DNA of 64,000 nt from Hymenobacter aerilatus (GTDB lineage: Bacteria > Bacteroidota > Bacteroidia > Cytophagales > Hymenobacteraceae). Below are positions 53,770 to 63,271 of the stretch, piece after piece; within the stretch, counting starts at the first letter, position 1, and each line of letters starts with the position of its first letter. A program made the translations under genes and the position numbers. Location of the stretch: NCBI RefSeq assembly GCF_022921095.1, contig NZ_CP095053.1, positions 558,001-622,000 of the forward strand, given 5' to 3'. The notes under the pieces were generated by a model. The model did not search any database. It was not told the origin of the DNA and was given only the letters and a program-made list of their open reading frames with translations.

Positions 53770-55596
53770 TTAACTCAGTTCAAACTGTAGCTTCAACAAA
53801 TTAGCATACAGTCCATTATCATAATGTGCCAGCTCTTCGTGCGTGCCTTGCTCCACAATCTGACCGCTGTCAATGACCAGGATTTTGTCGGCTTTGCGGA
53901 TGGTGGAGAGGCGGTGGGCAATGATGATGCTAGTGCGGCCTACCATCAGCTCGTCCATGGCGCTTTGCACCAACTTCTCGCTTTCGGAGTCGAGGGCGGA
54001 GGTGGCTTCGTCCAGAATCAGGATGGCCGGGTTTTTCAGGATGGCGCGGGCAATGGCGATGCGTTGGCGCTGCCCGCCCGAAAGCTTGATGCCCCGCTCG
54101 CCTACCAGCGTATCTAGCCCCTCCGGAAACGACTCGATGAACTGCCACGCATTGGCCTGCTTAGCCGCCCGAATGATTTCGGCATCGGTGGCTGAGGTGT
54201 CGCCGTAGGCAATGTTTTCGCGGATGGTGCCACCAAACAGGATGGTTTCTTGGGGCACGATGCCAATGTGGCGGCGCAACTCGGTAAGGTCGAGCAGAGC
54301 CGCGTCGCGGCCGTCGATGAAGATTTTACCGCCGCTCAGCTCGTAGAACTGCATAAGCAACTGCACAATGGTACTTTTGCCGGCGCCCGAGGGGCCCACT
54401 AGCGCCACCTTTTCGCCAGCCTGAATATCGAAGGTGATGTCCTTGAGTACGGCTAGGTCGGGGCGGGTAGGGTAGCGGAAAGCCACGTGCTGGTACGCGA
54501 TATCGCCCCGAATCTGCAGGGGGGTAGCGCCGGGGCGGTGGGTAGGCTCGGCGGGCTCATCCAGGATTTCGAGGATACGCTCCGAAGAGCCCAACGTACT
54601 TTGCACCTTGCCATACAGCTCGCCTAAGCCAGCCACCGAAGCACCGATGAAGATGGTATACAAGGCAAACTGCGTGAGGTCGCCAATGGTCATTTGGCCA
54701 GACTGTACCAGCGTGGCCGCCCGCCACAGCACCAGCACGATGCCGCCGAACAGCCCAATGATTACAAACGACACAAACCCGCCGCGGTAGAGGTTACTGC
54801 GCAACGCAGCCCGCACGGTCTTCGTGAGGGAAGACGTGTAGCGCCCGGTTTCGAACTGCTCGTTGGTAAAGGCTTTCACCGTGTTGATGCCCTGCAGGGT
54901 TTCCTCCACTATCACGTTGGTCTTAGCTAGCTCGTCCTGCGTTGCCTTGGCTAGTACCCGTATTTTGCGCCCAAATACCATGGCCAGCACCACAATAGGC
55001 GGAAACGTGAGCAGCATAAACATCGACAGTTTCACCGACACCACCATGATAAACACGATGCCTGCCAGCAGCGTCGTCACTTGCCGGAACAGCTCGGCCA
55101 GCGTCAGCGAAAAAGAGTCCTGAATTACGCTCACATCGGAGGTGATGCGCGAAGTGATGGCGCCTACCCGGTTGCGCTCGAAGTAGGGGATGGGTAGGGT
55201 TACAAACTTCTGGTAGAGCGCCTGCCGGATGTCGCGCACCGTAAACTCGCTCACCTGCGTGAAAAACCAGATGCGCCCAAACGAGAACAGACCCTGAATC
55301 AGAATCAGCCCGGCAAAGGCCAGGGCAATCTGGTTGATGGTAACTAGTGTACCATTGGGTAGAGCCACCGGGTGGCCGCTGGCGGTATCAGCTAGCTTGC
55401 CAATAATCCAGGGGAAAGCCATGGTAGTGGCGCTGGACAGCGTGAGCAGCACCAGACCGATGATAAACTTGGTGCGGTAAGGCAGCGTGAAACGGAAAAT
55501 GCGTAGCCCCTGCCGAAAGCTCTCCTTATTCAGCTTCACCTTCGGCGCATCGGTGCCGACGTCGTTGCCGCTGGTATTCAATCCACTTCGAGCCAT
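53770..55596 (-). CDS. ABC exporter, MsbA-like half transporter
   Basis: 608 aa. Six-helix transmembrane domain (about 30-340), then a full ATPase: Walker A GPSGAGKST, Q loop VPQETILFGG, signature LSGGQRQRIAIARA, Walker B ILILDEATSALDSE and H loop IIIAHRLSTI. As a homodimer it should flip lipids or drugs across the inner membrane. No partner gene is adjacent; the TonB-like gene upstream is 64 bp away. Confidence 0.95.
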   Translation of the reverse strand: MARSGLNTSGNDVGTDAPKVKLNKESFRQGLRIFRFTLPYRTKFIIGLVLLTLSSATTMAFPWIIGKLADTASGHPVALPNGTLVTINQIALAFAGLILIQGLFSFGRIWFFTQVSEFTVRDIRQALYQKFVTLPIPYFERNRVGAITSRITSDVSVIQDSFSLTLAELFRQVTTLLAGIVFIMVVSVKLSMFMLLTFPPIVVLAMVFGRKIRVLAKATQDELAKTNVIVEETLQGINTVKAFTNEQFETGRYTSSLTKTVRAALRSNLYRGGFVSFVIIGLFGGIVLVLWRAATLVQSGQMTIGDLTQFALYTIFIGASVAGLGELYGKVQSTLGSSERILEILDEPAEPTHRPGATPLQIRGDIAYQHVAFRYPTRPDLAVLKDITFDIQAGEKVALVGPSGAGKSTIVQLLMQFYELSGGKIFIDGRDAALLDLTELRRHIGIVPQETILFGGTIRENIAYGDTSATDAEIIRAAKQANAWQFIESFPEGLDTLVGERGIKLSGGQRQRIAIARAILKNPAILILDEATSALDSESEKLVQSAMDELMVGRTSIIIAHRLSTIRKADKILVIDSGQIVEQGTHEELAHYDNGLYANLLKLQFELS

Positions 55597-55659
55597 TGTG
55601 TATGTAGTACTATCAGAGAGCTAAAAAAGAGTATCCTTTAGCGCTAATCATCTTGTTAA

Positions 55660-56139
55660 TTATTCAAATTTCGGTTTGCCCTGCTCTACTTTCAGGTTCT
55701 TGGAGTTACCGAAGGGAACGGGCACGCGCACCAACACGGCCACCGGCTGGCCCTTGCGGGTAGCCGGCTTCCAGGCGGGCATAAGGGCCAGTACGCGCAG
55801 GGCCTCAGCGTCGCAGGCGGGGGAGAGGCTTTGCACCACGGTAGGGTTTTGCAGCTTGCCATCGGCTGCAATGGTGGCTTGCACTACCACATCGCCTGCC
55901 ATGTTGCTGACGCGCGCCGCCTCCGGATACTTTACCTGTTGCTGAAAAAAAGTGCTCATGGCCTCGGCGCCGCCCGGAAACTGCGGCGCTACATCGGGAC
56001 GGTTGGCAGCGGGGTTACGTTGGGCCTGCATTCGGCCGGCGCGCAACTCTACAGGCTGTTTGGCCGGCGGGGTAGGAGTTTGAGCCTGCACCATAATACC
56101 CACAAGTAACAGCGGGCAGATGAAGAACAGATGTTTCAT
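55660..56139 (-). CDS. TonB-family energy transducer C-terminal protein
   Basis: 159 aa with signal peptide (ends at MVQAQ, about 20). Residues 50-145 are the TonB C-terminal domain: FPGGAEAMSTFFQQQVKYPE, AGDVVVQATIAADGKL, LMPAWKPATRKGQPVAV. It lacks the usual N-terminal membrane anchor and Pro-rich spacer, so it is a periplasmic TonB-box-binding domain alone, as is frequent in Bacteroidota. It could pair with receptors elsewhere. Confidence 0.88.
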   Translation of the reverse strand: MKHLFFICPLLLVGIMVQAQTPTPPAKQPVELRAGRMQAQRNPAANRPDVAPQFPGGAEAMSTFFQQQVKYPEAARVSNMAGDVVVQATIAADGKLQNPTVVQSLSPACDAEALRVLALMPAWKPATRKGQPVAVLVRVPVPFGNSKNLKVEQGKPKFE

Positions 56140-56207
56140 AGCGGAGGGGATGGCCCGAAGTGTAGCTTCGGACCAGCGCGCAAAGGTACGCTACCCCTCA
56201 ACAACCT

Positions 56208-57692
56208 CTACGCCGCAGGGTTCAATTCGCGGGTAGCAGTGGGACGAGAAATCAGCAGCAGGCCTAAAAAGGTGAGGATGCCGTTGAGTATCAGGATTTC
56301 AAAGCCGAACTCGTAGCCCCACCACGCTTTTGAATTGGCGTTGATAAACCACGTAATGAGCGGCGCCGCAAAGCATACGGGCAGCACCAGCCGGTCGTGC
56401 AGGCCTCGGCCGGTGAAGATACCGAAGGAGTAGAGCCCCAGCAGCGGCCCGTAGGTGTAGCCCGCCGCCTTAAAAACCGCCGTAATCACGCTCTGGTCGT
56501 TGATGGCTCGAAAAATCAGGATAATCACAATCAGCACCAGCGAAAAACCGAAGTGCGTGAGCTGGCGCAGGCGCTTCTGCTTTGCTTCGTCATACTGCTT
56601 GATATCCAGCATGTCCACGCAGAAAGAGGTAGTAAGTGCCGTGAGGGCCGAGTCGGCGGAGGCGTAGGTGACGGCAATGATGCCCAGAATGAACACAACG
56701 CCCGCGAACAGGGAGAAGTAGTTGGTGGCCAGCAGCGGAAATACGTTGTCGCCGATGACTTTACCGGTGTCGGGGTTGGTGGGTAGGGCAATGCCCTTGG
56801 TCGCGGCAAATTGGTAGAGCAGTACACCCAGCGACAGGAAAAATACGTTCACAATCACAATGGCGATAGTAAACCAGAACATGTTTTTCTGGGCATCTTG
56901 CAGGTTGCGGCAGCTCAAGTTCTTCTGCATCAGGTCTTGGTCGAGACCGGTCATCACGATGGTGATAAAGGCGCCCGAGGCAAACTGCTTCCAAAAGAAT
57001 TTATCGTCCTTGGGGTCGGAGAAGTAAATCTGCGACATGGCGCTTTCCTTCACCGTTTTCACTAGGCCCGCAAAGCCCAGGTTCAGCTCGTCAGCCATCA
57101 GGTAAATGCTCACACCCACGCACACCAGCATGGCCATGGTCTGAAAGGTATCAGTCCAGAGAATGGTTTTGAGGCCCCCACGAAAAGTGTACAGATAGAT
57201 AAGTAAAATGCTGACGGACACGGTAACGGCAAACGGTACGCCCAGCCCATCGAACACCGCAAATTGCAGCACGCCCGCTACCAGAAATAGCCGGAACGCC
57301 GCGCCTACCGCCCTGGAAACCAAAAAGAAAAAGGCCCCGGTTTTGTAGCTCCAGAAGCCAAACCGCTGCTCTAGGTAGGTGTAAATCGACACGAGTTGCA
57401 AGCGGTAGTAGAGCGGCATCAGCACAGTGCCAATCACCAGGTAGCCTACTGTGTAGCCCAGCACTACGGCCATGTAGCTCCACGCTTGCCCCTGCACCAT
57501 GCCCGGAATAGAAATAAACGTGACGCCCGACAGCGAGGTGCCAATCATGGCAAACGCCACCATGTACCAGGGGGCGTTGCGGTTAGCAATAAAGAACGAT
57601 TCGCTGGTGGCCTTGCGCGAAGTCAGCACCGAAATGATGACGAGCACTACAAAGTAGCCCGCAATCAGGCTGAGAATGAGGGTAGGGGACAT
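56208..57692 (-). CDS. Sodium:solute symporter (SSS family)
   Basis: 494 aa from the ATG at 57692 (MSPTLILSLIAGYF); an upstream open stretch to 57746 is not membrane-like. About 13 helices; SSS core FAMIGTSLSGVTFISIPGM, YTYLEQRFGFWSYKTGAF, GLDQDLMQKNLSCRN and ASADSALTALTTSFCVDML. Unlike the symporter at 50181-51911 it has no soluble insertion and no small partner. Substrate unknown. Confidence 0.92.
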   Translation of the reverse strand: MSPTLILSLIAGYFVVLVIISVLTSRKATSESFFIANRNAPWYMVAFAMIGTSLSGVTFISIPGMVQGQAWSYMAVVLGYTVGYLVIGTVLMPLYYRLQLVSIYTYLEQRFGFWSYKTGAFFFLVSRAVGAAFRLFLVAGVLQFAVFDGLGVPFAVTVSVSILLIYLYTFRGGLKTILWTDTFQTMAMLVCVGVSIYLMADELNLGFAGLVKTVKESAMSQIYFSDPKDDKFFWKQFASGAFITIVMTGLDQDLMQKNLSCRNLQDAQKNMFWFTIAIVIVNVFFLSLGVLLYQFAATKGIALPTNPDTGKVIGDNVFPLLATNYFSLFAGVVFILGIIAVTYASADSALTALTTSFCVDMLDIKQYDEAKQKRLRQLTHFGFSLVLIVIILIFRAINDQSVITAVFKAAGYTYGPLLGLYSFGIFTGRGLHDRLVLPVCFAAPLITWFINANSKAWWGYEFGFEILILNGILTFLGLLLISRPTATRELNPAA

Positions 57693-57785
57693 GGTTGGTT
57701 TTTGGTTGTCGGTGGTTGGGGATTGGCTGCAAACCAAAACAGGCAATCCTTTCTAGCTCAAAGCTACTACTTAGGTAAAAAAAGA

Positions 57786-57816
57786 ACGTCATTTCGCCCA
57801 GCGGGCGAAATGACGT
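57786..57816. repeat. Short hairpin of the GAACGTCATTTCG family
   Basis: 14-bp arms ACGTCATTTCGCCC (57786-57799) and 57803-57816, 3-nt loop; preceded by AGA. It shares its core with the long repeat at 53661 and lies downstream of the TolC-like gene. Confidence 0.65.
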
Positions 57817-57868
57817 CTAGTTAGCTGGCTATGGAGCCAAAAACCAAAAACAAGCAACCAAAATCTAT

Positions 57869-59395
57869 TTACTCGTCCCTACCCAGCGTGCGTGTGCCGG
57901 CGTAGTAATACAGCTCAGCCAGCGACTTTTCGTAGTTGGCGCGCATGCTTTCTTGCTTGAGGCGTAGCTCGATGAGCTTGCTTTCGCGGGCGTTGATCAG
58001 GAAGATGGTGCTTTCACCCAGCTCAAATTTTTGGAGTTCGGCTTGCAACAGAATGCGCTGGTTGACAATTGTTTGTTCCTGCACTGCCAACTGCCGCTCG
58101 TAGGCTTTGAGGCCGTTGTATTTGGCACTGACCTGGTTGGCAATCATGCGGCGGCTGTTTTGTTGCTCTAGGTTGGCGTCCTGCACTTTAATGCGAGTTT
58201 GCCAAAGCTTGCCACGCTCTTTGCGCAAGAACAATGGGAAGGCAAAGTCGACGCCTACCTTATAATTGTCGCGGCCGAAATCGTAGTAGCCAGGCACCTC
58301 GGGGCGGTAAAAGTCGCCGCGGCTGAGCAGGTAGCCGCTTACGTTGATGGTAGGCTTCAGCAGCTCACGCCGGTAGCGCTCCTCGATGCCCAGCTGTCGA
58401 ATTTTGGCGTCGAGCTTGAGCAGGGTAGGGTGGCGGTTGGCTGCAAAATCTTGCAACTCCTCAAACGCCAGGCTGTCGATTGTGCGCAGGGTAGGCAACT
58501 GAGGCACGGCGTAGGCGGGTAGCTCCGCAGGTTGACCGTCTTTGTTCCAGAGGTAGTTAGAGAGGAGCAGATTCGCATTTTGCTGCTCTACCTGTAGCTG
58601 CTCAAACTGTACCAAACGGTCCTGCACCGTAATCTGCGCCTCCACCGAGTCGATGGGGGCCTGGTCGCCCAACTGGGCGCGGCGGCTGGTACCCTGGAAG
58701 CGGGTTTCGGCCAGCTCTACCCCTTCCTGGATAAGCAGCATCTGCTGGTAGGTGTAGTACCACGTCCAGTAAGCCTGGGCTGCCTCCAGCCAAACTTCGT
58801 TGATTTGCTTCACCTGGTCGGCCTCGGCAGCGTTTACCATTAGCTTGGCCTGGCGCAACGTGCTTCGGCGGGCGTCAATCAGCAAGCCCTGCCCCAGCGG
58901 CACCGACAGGCCAGCAATGGCTAGACCTTTAAGCGGAGTACGGTACTCGGGGTTGACGTAGGTGCCCACCATGCGGTCGTAGCCTACCTTCAGGTCGATG
59001 CCACCCGGCCAGATAGGGACCTTGAGCTCATTTGCCCAGTTGTTATAGTAGTCGGTACCGCCGAATATTTTCCGATCGAAACCCGAGCCTATTTTGGGGT
59101 CGAAATTGCCGCGGGCCTGCTGCACCTGCGAGCGGGCGTCTTCGCTAAGCAGGGCCGCCTGCTTCACCACAGGGTGATTGGCAAATACCAGCTCGGCCAG
59201 ATCCTGCAGCGAGAAAATGTGAGCGGTATCTACCGGCGGACGGTCCCGAGCCAGCTGCCGGGTTTGCAGAGGCGCAGGCTCCAGTCCCGGTGCTTGGGCC
59301 GGAAGCCGGGGCGTTTGGGCCAGCGTAGCAAGGGTAGGCAATAGGATAGCCAGCGGCGTAAGCCAACTAGTCAGCACTGAAAAACGAATCCTCAT
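57869..59395 (-). CDS. TolC-family outer-membrane efflux protein
   Basis: 508 aa, signal peptide to about residue 27. Two repeated helical/beta units of the OEP family; LQDLAELVFANHPVVKQAAL near 64, then RGNFDPKIGSGFDRKIF, LSVPLGQGLLIDARRSTLRQ, and a second half with FELGESTIFLINARESKLIE. Third gene of a minus-strand operon with HlyD and ABC genes (4 bp from HlyD). It forms the outer-membrane channel of a type I-like exporter. Confidence 0.92.
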   Translation of the reverse strand: MRIRFSVLTSWLTPLAILLPTLATLAQTPRLPAQAPGLEPAPLQTRQLARDRPPVDTAHIFSLQDLAELVFANHPVVKQAALLSEDARSQVQQARGNFDPKIGSGFDRKIFGGTDYYNNWANELKVPIWPGGIDLKVGYDRMVGTYVNPEYRTPLKGLAIAGLSVPLGQGLLIDARRSTLRQAKLMVNAAEADQVKQINEVWLEAAQAYWTWYYTYQQMLLIQEGVELAETRFQGTSRRAQLGDQAPIDSVEAQITVQDRLVQFEQLQVEQQNANLLLSNYLWNKDGQPAELPAYAVPQLPTLRTIDSLAFEELQDFAANRHPTLLKLDAKIRQLGIEERYRRELLKPTINVSGYLLSRGDFYRPEVPGYYDFGRDNYKVGVDFAFPLFLRKERGKLWQTRIKVQDANLEQQNSRRMIANQVSAKYNGLKAYERQLAVQEQTIVNQRILLQAELQKFELGESTIFLINARESKLIELRLKQESMRANYEKSLAELYYYAGTRTLGRDE

Positions 59396-59399
59396 TTTT

Positions 59400-60782
59400 C
59401 TACTTCTTTTCGGCTTTCACAGGCGAATCGGCTCCGGGAGCGGCCTGTAGGCTGGGCGGGAAGCCATTGAGCTGTCGCCAGATTTCGTACCACACGGGTA
59501 CCGAGTCTAGGATTACCCAGCCATATACCCCCGAGCCCAAGCGTAGCTGTTCCGGCCAGTGGTGGTCGTCATCGTTACGATGCTCAGGATGAGCCTCAGG
59601 ACGCACCAGAATGCGGTATTTGCCGTTGGGGCTGTTCACTACGTCAATCACCGTGACGATGCCGCCAAAGGTACCCACGGCCACCGAAGGCCAACCCGAA
59701 AACTGTATCGCCGGCCAGCCATCAAACTGCAGACGCACTTGTCTACCCTTCTGAATCAGAGGTACATCCATGGGGCGTACGTAGATTTCGGCCGCTAATA
59801 TGGGCGACTCAGGTTGCAGCGTAGCAACCGACTCGCCTTCCTTGATCGTCTCGCCAATACCTGCCTTGAGGGTACGCACTACGTAGCCGGTTTGCGGCGC
59901 CCGTACGATATACAGGCCCCGGCGCACCTCCACGTTGCTGATTTTGTTGCGCAGCGAGGCTACCTCCCCTTCCGATGACGCCCGACTGGATACGGCCGAG
60001 CTGCGGTCTGATAGTGTTTTGGCCAAGTCCTGCCCGTACTTGGCGCGCAGGTTACTCAGCTCAATAACCGCATTCGCCAGCGACTGACGCGAGTTCAGTA
60101 GCTTGTTGCGTTGCGCTGTTACCTTAGCCAAGTCTTCCTGCAACTTCAGGCGGCGCGTTTCGATATCAGTGAGGGAGAACAGACCGTTTTGGTAGCCGTT
60201 TTCGTAACGGGCTAAACGGGATTTAGCAATTTCATAGAAAGTGGTAACGGCCACCAAATCGGCGCTGTCGATGGAAACGTAGTTGCGGGCCTGGATTACC
60301 TTGTTGCGGGCCGATTCCAGCTGTACTTCCAACGTGGTGCGTAGAGCCACAAGCTGCTGGTCAGTGGCTTCTATCTTGGCAGTGTTGGCGAGCACATTGC
60401 CGCGCTTGGCCGCTAGTTGTTCACTCAAGCGCTCAGGCAAGTTGGGGTCAAAATACTCATCCTTGATTTCCGAGATAGTCAGGATGGTATCACCCTTACG
60501 CACAAATTCACCTTCGCGCACGGCCCAGTGCTCAATACGACCCGCAATCTGGTTCTGCACCGTTTGGGGACGGTCCTGAGGACGCAGGGTAGTGAGAGTG
60601 CCCGTGCCGTCAATCGTCTGGCGCCAGGGTAGGAACAGGATAATCAGGAAGATGATGCCCACGGCCAGCATCACGCGGCCTATCGTACGGCTACCCCTAG
60701 GGACAAGCAGTTCTTTCCGGGAGCGTTGGGGTTGCTCCTCCCATACCAGTTCGTCTACGTTTTGATTGGATAGATTAAGCAT
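59400..60782 (-). CDS. HlyD-family periplasmic adaptor
   Basis: 460 aa. One membrane helix near 35-52 (VMLAVGIIFLIILFLPW), a lipoyl half-motif (IAGRIEHWAVREGEFVRKGD), a long coiled-coil hairpin (about 125-290) and the second lipoyl half (YIVRAPQTGYVVRTLKAGIG). Ends in a domain with a His/Asp-rich loop (HPEHRNDDDHHWPEQ). It bridges the inner-membrane ABC protein and TolC. Its ATG overlaps the ABC gene stop by 8 bp. Confidence 0.93.
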   Translation of the reverse strand: MLNLSNQNVDELVWEEQPQRSRKELLVPRGSRTIGRVMLAVGIIFLIILFLPWRQTIDGTGTLTTLRPQDRPQTVQNQIAGRIEHWAVREGEFVRKGDTILTISEIKDEYFDPNLPERLSEQLAAKRGNVLANTAKIEATDQQLVALRTTLEVQLESARNKVIQARNYVSIDSADLVAVTTFYEIAKSRLARYENGYQNGLFSLTDIETRRLKLQEDLAKVTAQRNKLLNSRQSLANAVIELSNLRAKYGQDLAKTLSDRSSAVSSRASSEGEVASLRNKISNVEVRRGLYIVRAPQTGYVVRTLKAGIGETIKEGESVATLQPESPILAAEIYVRPMDVPLIQKGRQVRLQFDGWPAIQFSGWPSVAVGTFGGIVTVIDVVNSPNGKYRILVRPEAHPEHRNDDDHHWPEQLRLGSGVYGWVILDSVPVWYEIWRQLNGFPPSLQAAPGADSPVKAEKK

Positions 60783-61794
60783 GGGTTCCTTCCGTCTTTT
60801 TCTCGTCCAATGGGAGGTCGGTTACGGCGGCTAGTTTCTCTACCCCCGTTAGCATATCAAATACGGTGCTCACGCCAGTCATTAGCTTTTCAATAGAACC
60901 GCTGATCTGCACAATCAGGACCTCGGCGGCCACAAACTGGCCCAACGTCATCTGCCGCGATACCACGAACAGCGTGCCAGCAATCAGCAAGCCGGCTGTA
61001 AGTACGGTGCGCAGGCCTACGCCCCAGCGGTAATAACTTTTCAAGACCCGAAAATGGTCGTTACGGGCATTCAGGTAATCGGCTGTTAGCTCGTCGGTAC
61101 GAGCTAAGGCGCGCTGCTGTTCTTCTTTGTTGTTCCGAAATTTGGGCAACTCGCGGGCTACCTGCTCCAGCCAGTCCACCGTTTCATATTTGAACGCCGA
61201 TTCCTCTATGCTGGTGCGCAAGGCACGGCGGTAGTTCATGACGTAGATGAACACCAGCATAATGATGGTGAACAGACCGAAAGCAATGAAAATAGGGTGG
61301 TAGAAGGCCAGCACAATTACCCCAAACAGAATCTGAAACCCTGCAAACATTAAGTCAATCAAGAACTTAGTGAGGCTTTTCTGTACTGTCAGAATATCGA
61401 AGAAGCGGTTTACCAACTCCGGCGGGTTTTCCCCTTCCAGCGCTTCGGGCTTAATGCGGGGTAGGCGGTAGGCATATTCAATGGCTGCCTTAGCAAACAG
61501 CCGTTGCTCAATAGCCTCCACAAGCATCATCTGCCCAATCAGCAAAATGCCGCCCAGCAGCACCCCCAGCACTACGACCGCAATCAGGATATACGTGTTG
61601 CTGAAGACAGCCCCTGTCGAAACCAGGTTGAATACGGCCTGGGTACCCAGGGGTAGGGTAAGGCCAATGAGACCTGTGAGAATAGCAAAGAACAGAATGT
61701 ACCGAATGGTTTCACGTTCTGTGTCGAGCATGCGCGTAAGGCGCTGCCACGGGGTAGGGGGCGGGAGGTTGGTCGAATGAGACTTAGAAGCCAT
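60775..61794 (-). CDS. ABC-transporter transmembrane domain lacking ATPase
   Basis: 339 aa. Residues 20-320 are a type I exporter membrane domain with about six helices (YILFFAILTGLIGLTLPLG, GVLLGGILLIGQMMLVEAIE, FLIDLMFAGFQILFGVIVLA). The protein stops after VFDMLTGVEKLAAVTDLP, where the ATP-binding domain normally begins. The stop overlaps the HlyD start, so the short form is the native gene and not a recent frameshift. It must use an ATPase from elsewhere or work differently. Confidence 0.85.
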   Translation of the reverse strand: MASKSHSTNLPPPTPWQRLTRMLDTERETIRYILFFAILTGLIGLTLPLGTQAVFNLVSTGAVFSNTYILIAVVVLGVLLGGILLIGQMMLVEAIEQRLFAKAAIEYAYRLPRIKPEALEGENPPELVNRFFDILTVQKSLTKFLIDLMFAGFQILFGVIVLAFYHPIFIAFGLFTIIMLVFIYVMNYRRALRTSIEESAFKYETVDWLEQVARELPKFRNNKEEQQRALARTDELTADYLNARNDHFRVLKSYYRWGVGLRTVLTAGLLIAGTLFVVSRQMTLGQFVAAEVLIVQISGSIEKLMTGVSTVFDMLTGVEKLAAVTDLPLDEKKTEGTHA

Positions 61795-62122
61795 GGAAAA
61801 AGTAAGAAAAGGACGGGCTACCAGAAGGCACGTAGCTGGTGCGGTATCGCCTACTCTGCTGACTGCACCGCAGCCAGGAGCGGATGTTCAGCTATAGTTC
61901 AGTTTCAACAACTCATCTTGTAAGGCTGCCAAACGAGAACTTTTTTACTTACGAACGTCAAATTTACGTCGCTCATTGGAAAAAGTCATATTAATTTGCA
62001 TTAAAATGATATTAAAAGCTGCTTTTAATTATAAATATTGTATTTTTCACGTTGGTCAGTATCTCAATTACTGATAGTTAGAGAACCGTAAGCGGGGCGT
62101 TGTTACAGAAATCCTGATAGCA
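61795..62122. other. AT-rich intergenic region upstream of the exporter operon
   Basis: About 330 bp without a gene; 61950-62080 is strongly AT-rich. Minus-strand TAAATTTG (61959-61966) is an exact -7 match and may drive the exporter operon with a leader near 165 nt. Nothing else recognised. Confidence 0.4.
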
Positions 62123-63142
62123 CTAAAGCCACTCCCGCCAGCGTAGTAGCTCGCCCACGGCTGGCGCGTGCAACTCGGCGCGGAGCATACCGCCAGCAGC
62201 TATTTCTTCTAAAAGGCGTAGGGGCTCCGAAGCTGGTTCATCGCTCAAATCAAAGGTGCCGTAATGCATGGGCACTACGTGGCCGGCCCGTAGTATGTTG
62301 GTCGCCTTAGCCGCTTCGTGAGGGTTTACGTGGCTCATCTCCATCATAAACGGAGGCTTATAAGCGCCAATTGGCATTAGCACGATATCCAAGGGGCCAA
62401 ACTGTTTTTCAATGGCTTCAAAATGACCGGCCATAGAGGTGTCGCCGGCAAAGTAAAGGGTGCCGCCCTCAGGCATACGCAACAAAAAGGAGCCCCACAA
62501 TACCTTGTTCTCGTCGAACACGCCCCGCCGGTGCCAGTGCGAGGCCGGTAGGTAGAAGAGTTCCAGCGGCGCATGTGGGCCTAGGTGATACTGCTGCCAC
62601 CAACCGGCTTCCTGCACGGCCAGGGTAGGGGCCATGCCGCGCAGCAACGGCGCCATGCTCAGGGACGAGAGCACCTGCATGTGCGGATTCTGGCGGGCCA
62701 GCAGCTTCACGGAAGCTTCGTCGAGGTGGTCGCGGTGGCCGTGGCTGAGCAGCAGGTAGTAGATGCCCGTCAGGTCTTGGGGGCGGCAGGGTAGGGGGTG
62801 GCGGCGCTGCAGCCCAAAGGAAGAAAACAGCACCGGATCGGTGAGCAGCGTGATACCGCTTACCCGTAGCAGGAAGGAGGCGTGTCCTAGCCAGACCAGT
62901 CCATCGGCATCGCTCCGCAGAAACTCCGTGCAGTCTACCACAGCCGGCGCCCAGGTATCGGCTTTTTTCTCAGCCTTCTGTGGGTTTTCGGTGAAAAACT
63001 TCCACCGGAATACGTTGGCAAAGCTGGGCTCATACAGTTCTTCGCCGTTGCAGTATTTTCCGCCAATTATCTTATTGCCAGGGTAGTTGGGTAGAATGGT
63101 CGCCAGCTTTTCGTTGCGACGGTAGGTAGGGCGGGAGGGCAT
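62123..63142 (-). CDS. MBL-fold hydrolase, NAPE-PLD/UlaG-like
   Basis: 339 aa. WLGHASFLL near residue 84, LTDPVLF, then LLLSHGHRDHLD with the HxHxDH zinc motif, PASHWHRRGVFDENKVLWGS and FAGDTSMAGHF, then VPMHYGTFDL. This order fits the beta-lactamase-superfamily group that includes NAPE-phospholipase D. No signal peptide; cytosolic hydrolase acting on a phosphodiester or lactone. A hairpin (63174-63214) separates it from the upstream outer-membrane protein gene. Confidence 0.88.
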   Translation of the reverse strand: MPSRPTYRRNEKLATILPNYPGNKIIGGKYCNGEELYEPSFANVFRWKFFTENPQKAEKKADTWAPAVVDCTEFLRSDADGLVWLGHASFLLRVSGITLLTDPVLFSSFGLQRRHPLPCRPQDLTGIYYLLLSHGHRDHLDEASVKLLARQNPHMQVLSSLSMAPLLRGMAPTLAVQEAGWWQQYHLGPHAPLELFYLPASHWHRRGVFDENKVLWGSFLLRMPEGGTLYFAGDTSMAGHFEAIEKQFGPLDIVLMPIGAYKPPFMMEMSHVNPHEAAKATNILRAGHVVPMHYGTFDLSDEPASEPLRLLEEIAAGGMLRAELHAPAVGELLRWREWL

Positions 63143-63173
63143 AGGAGGGGAAAGAGGAATGCGCTAGTAAACA

Positions 63174-63214
63174 CAACCGCCGCGCCCCGGAAGGTTCCCG
63201 AAGCGCGGCGGTTG
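63174..63214 (-). terminator. Hairpin after the 63272 gene
   Basis: 12-bp perfect arms CAACCGCCGCGC (63174-63185) and 63203-63214, 17-nt loop, about 55 bp past the stop at 63272. Confidence 0.55.
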
Positions 63215-63271
63215 AAGGTCAGAGTAACACTACAAAACTGGCGTTGTGTTGATGGTGAAAACGCTTATGTG

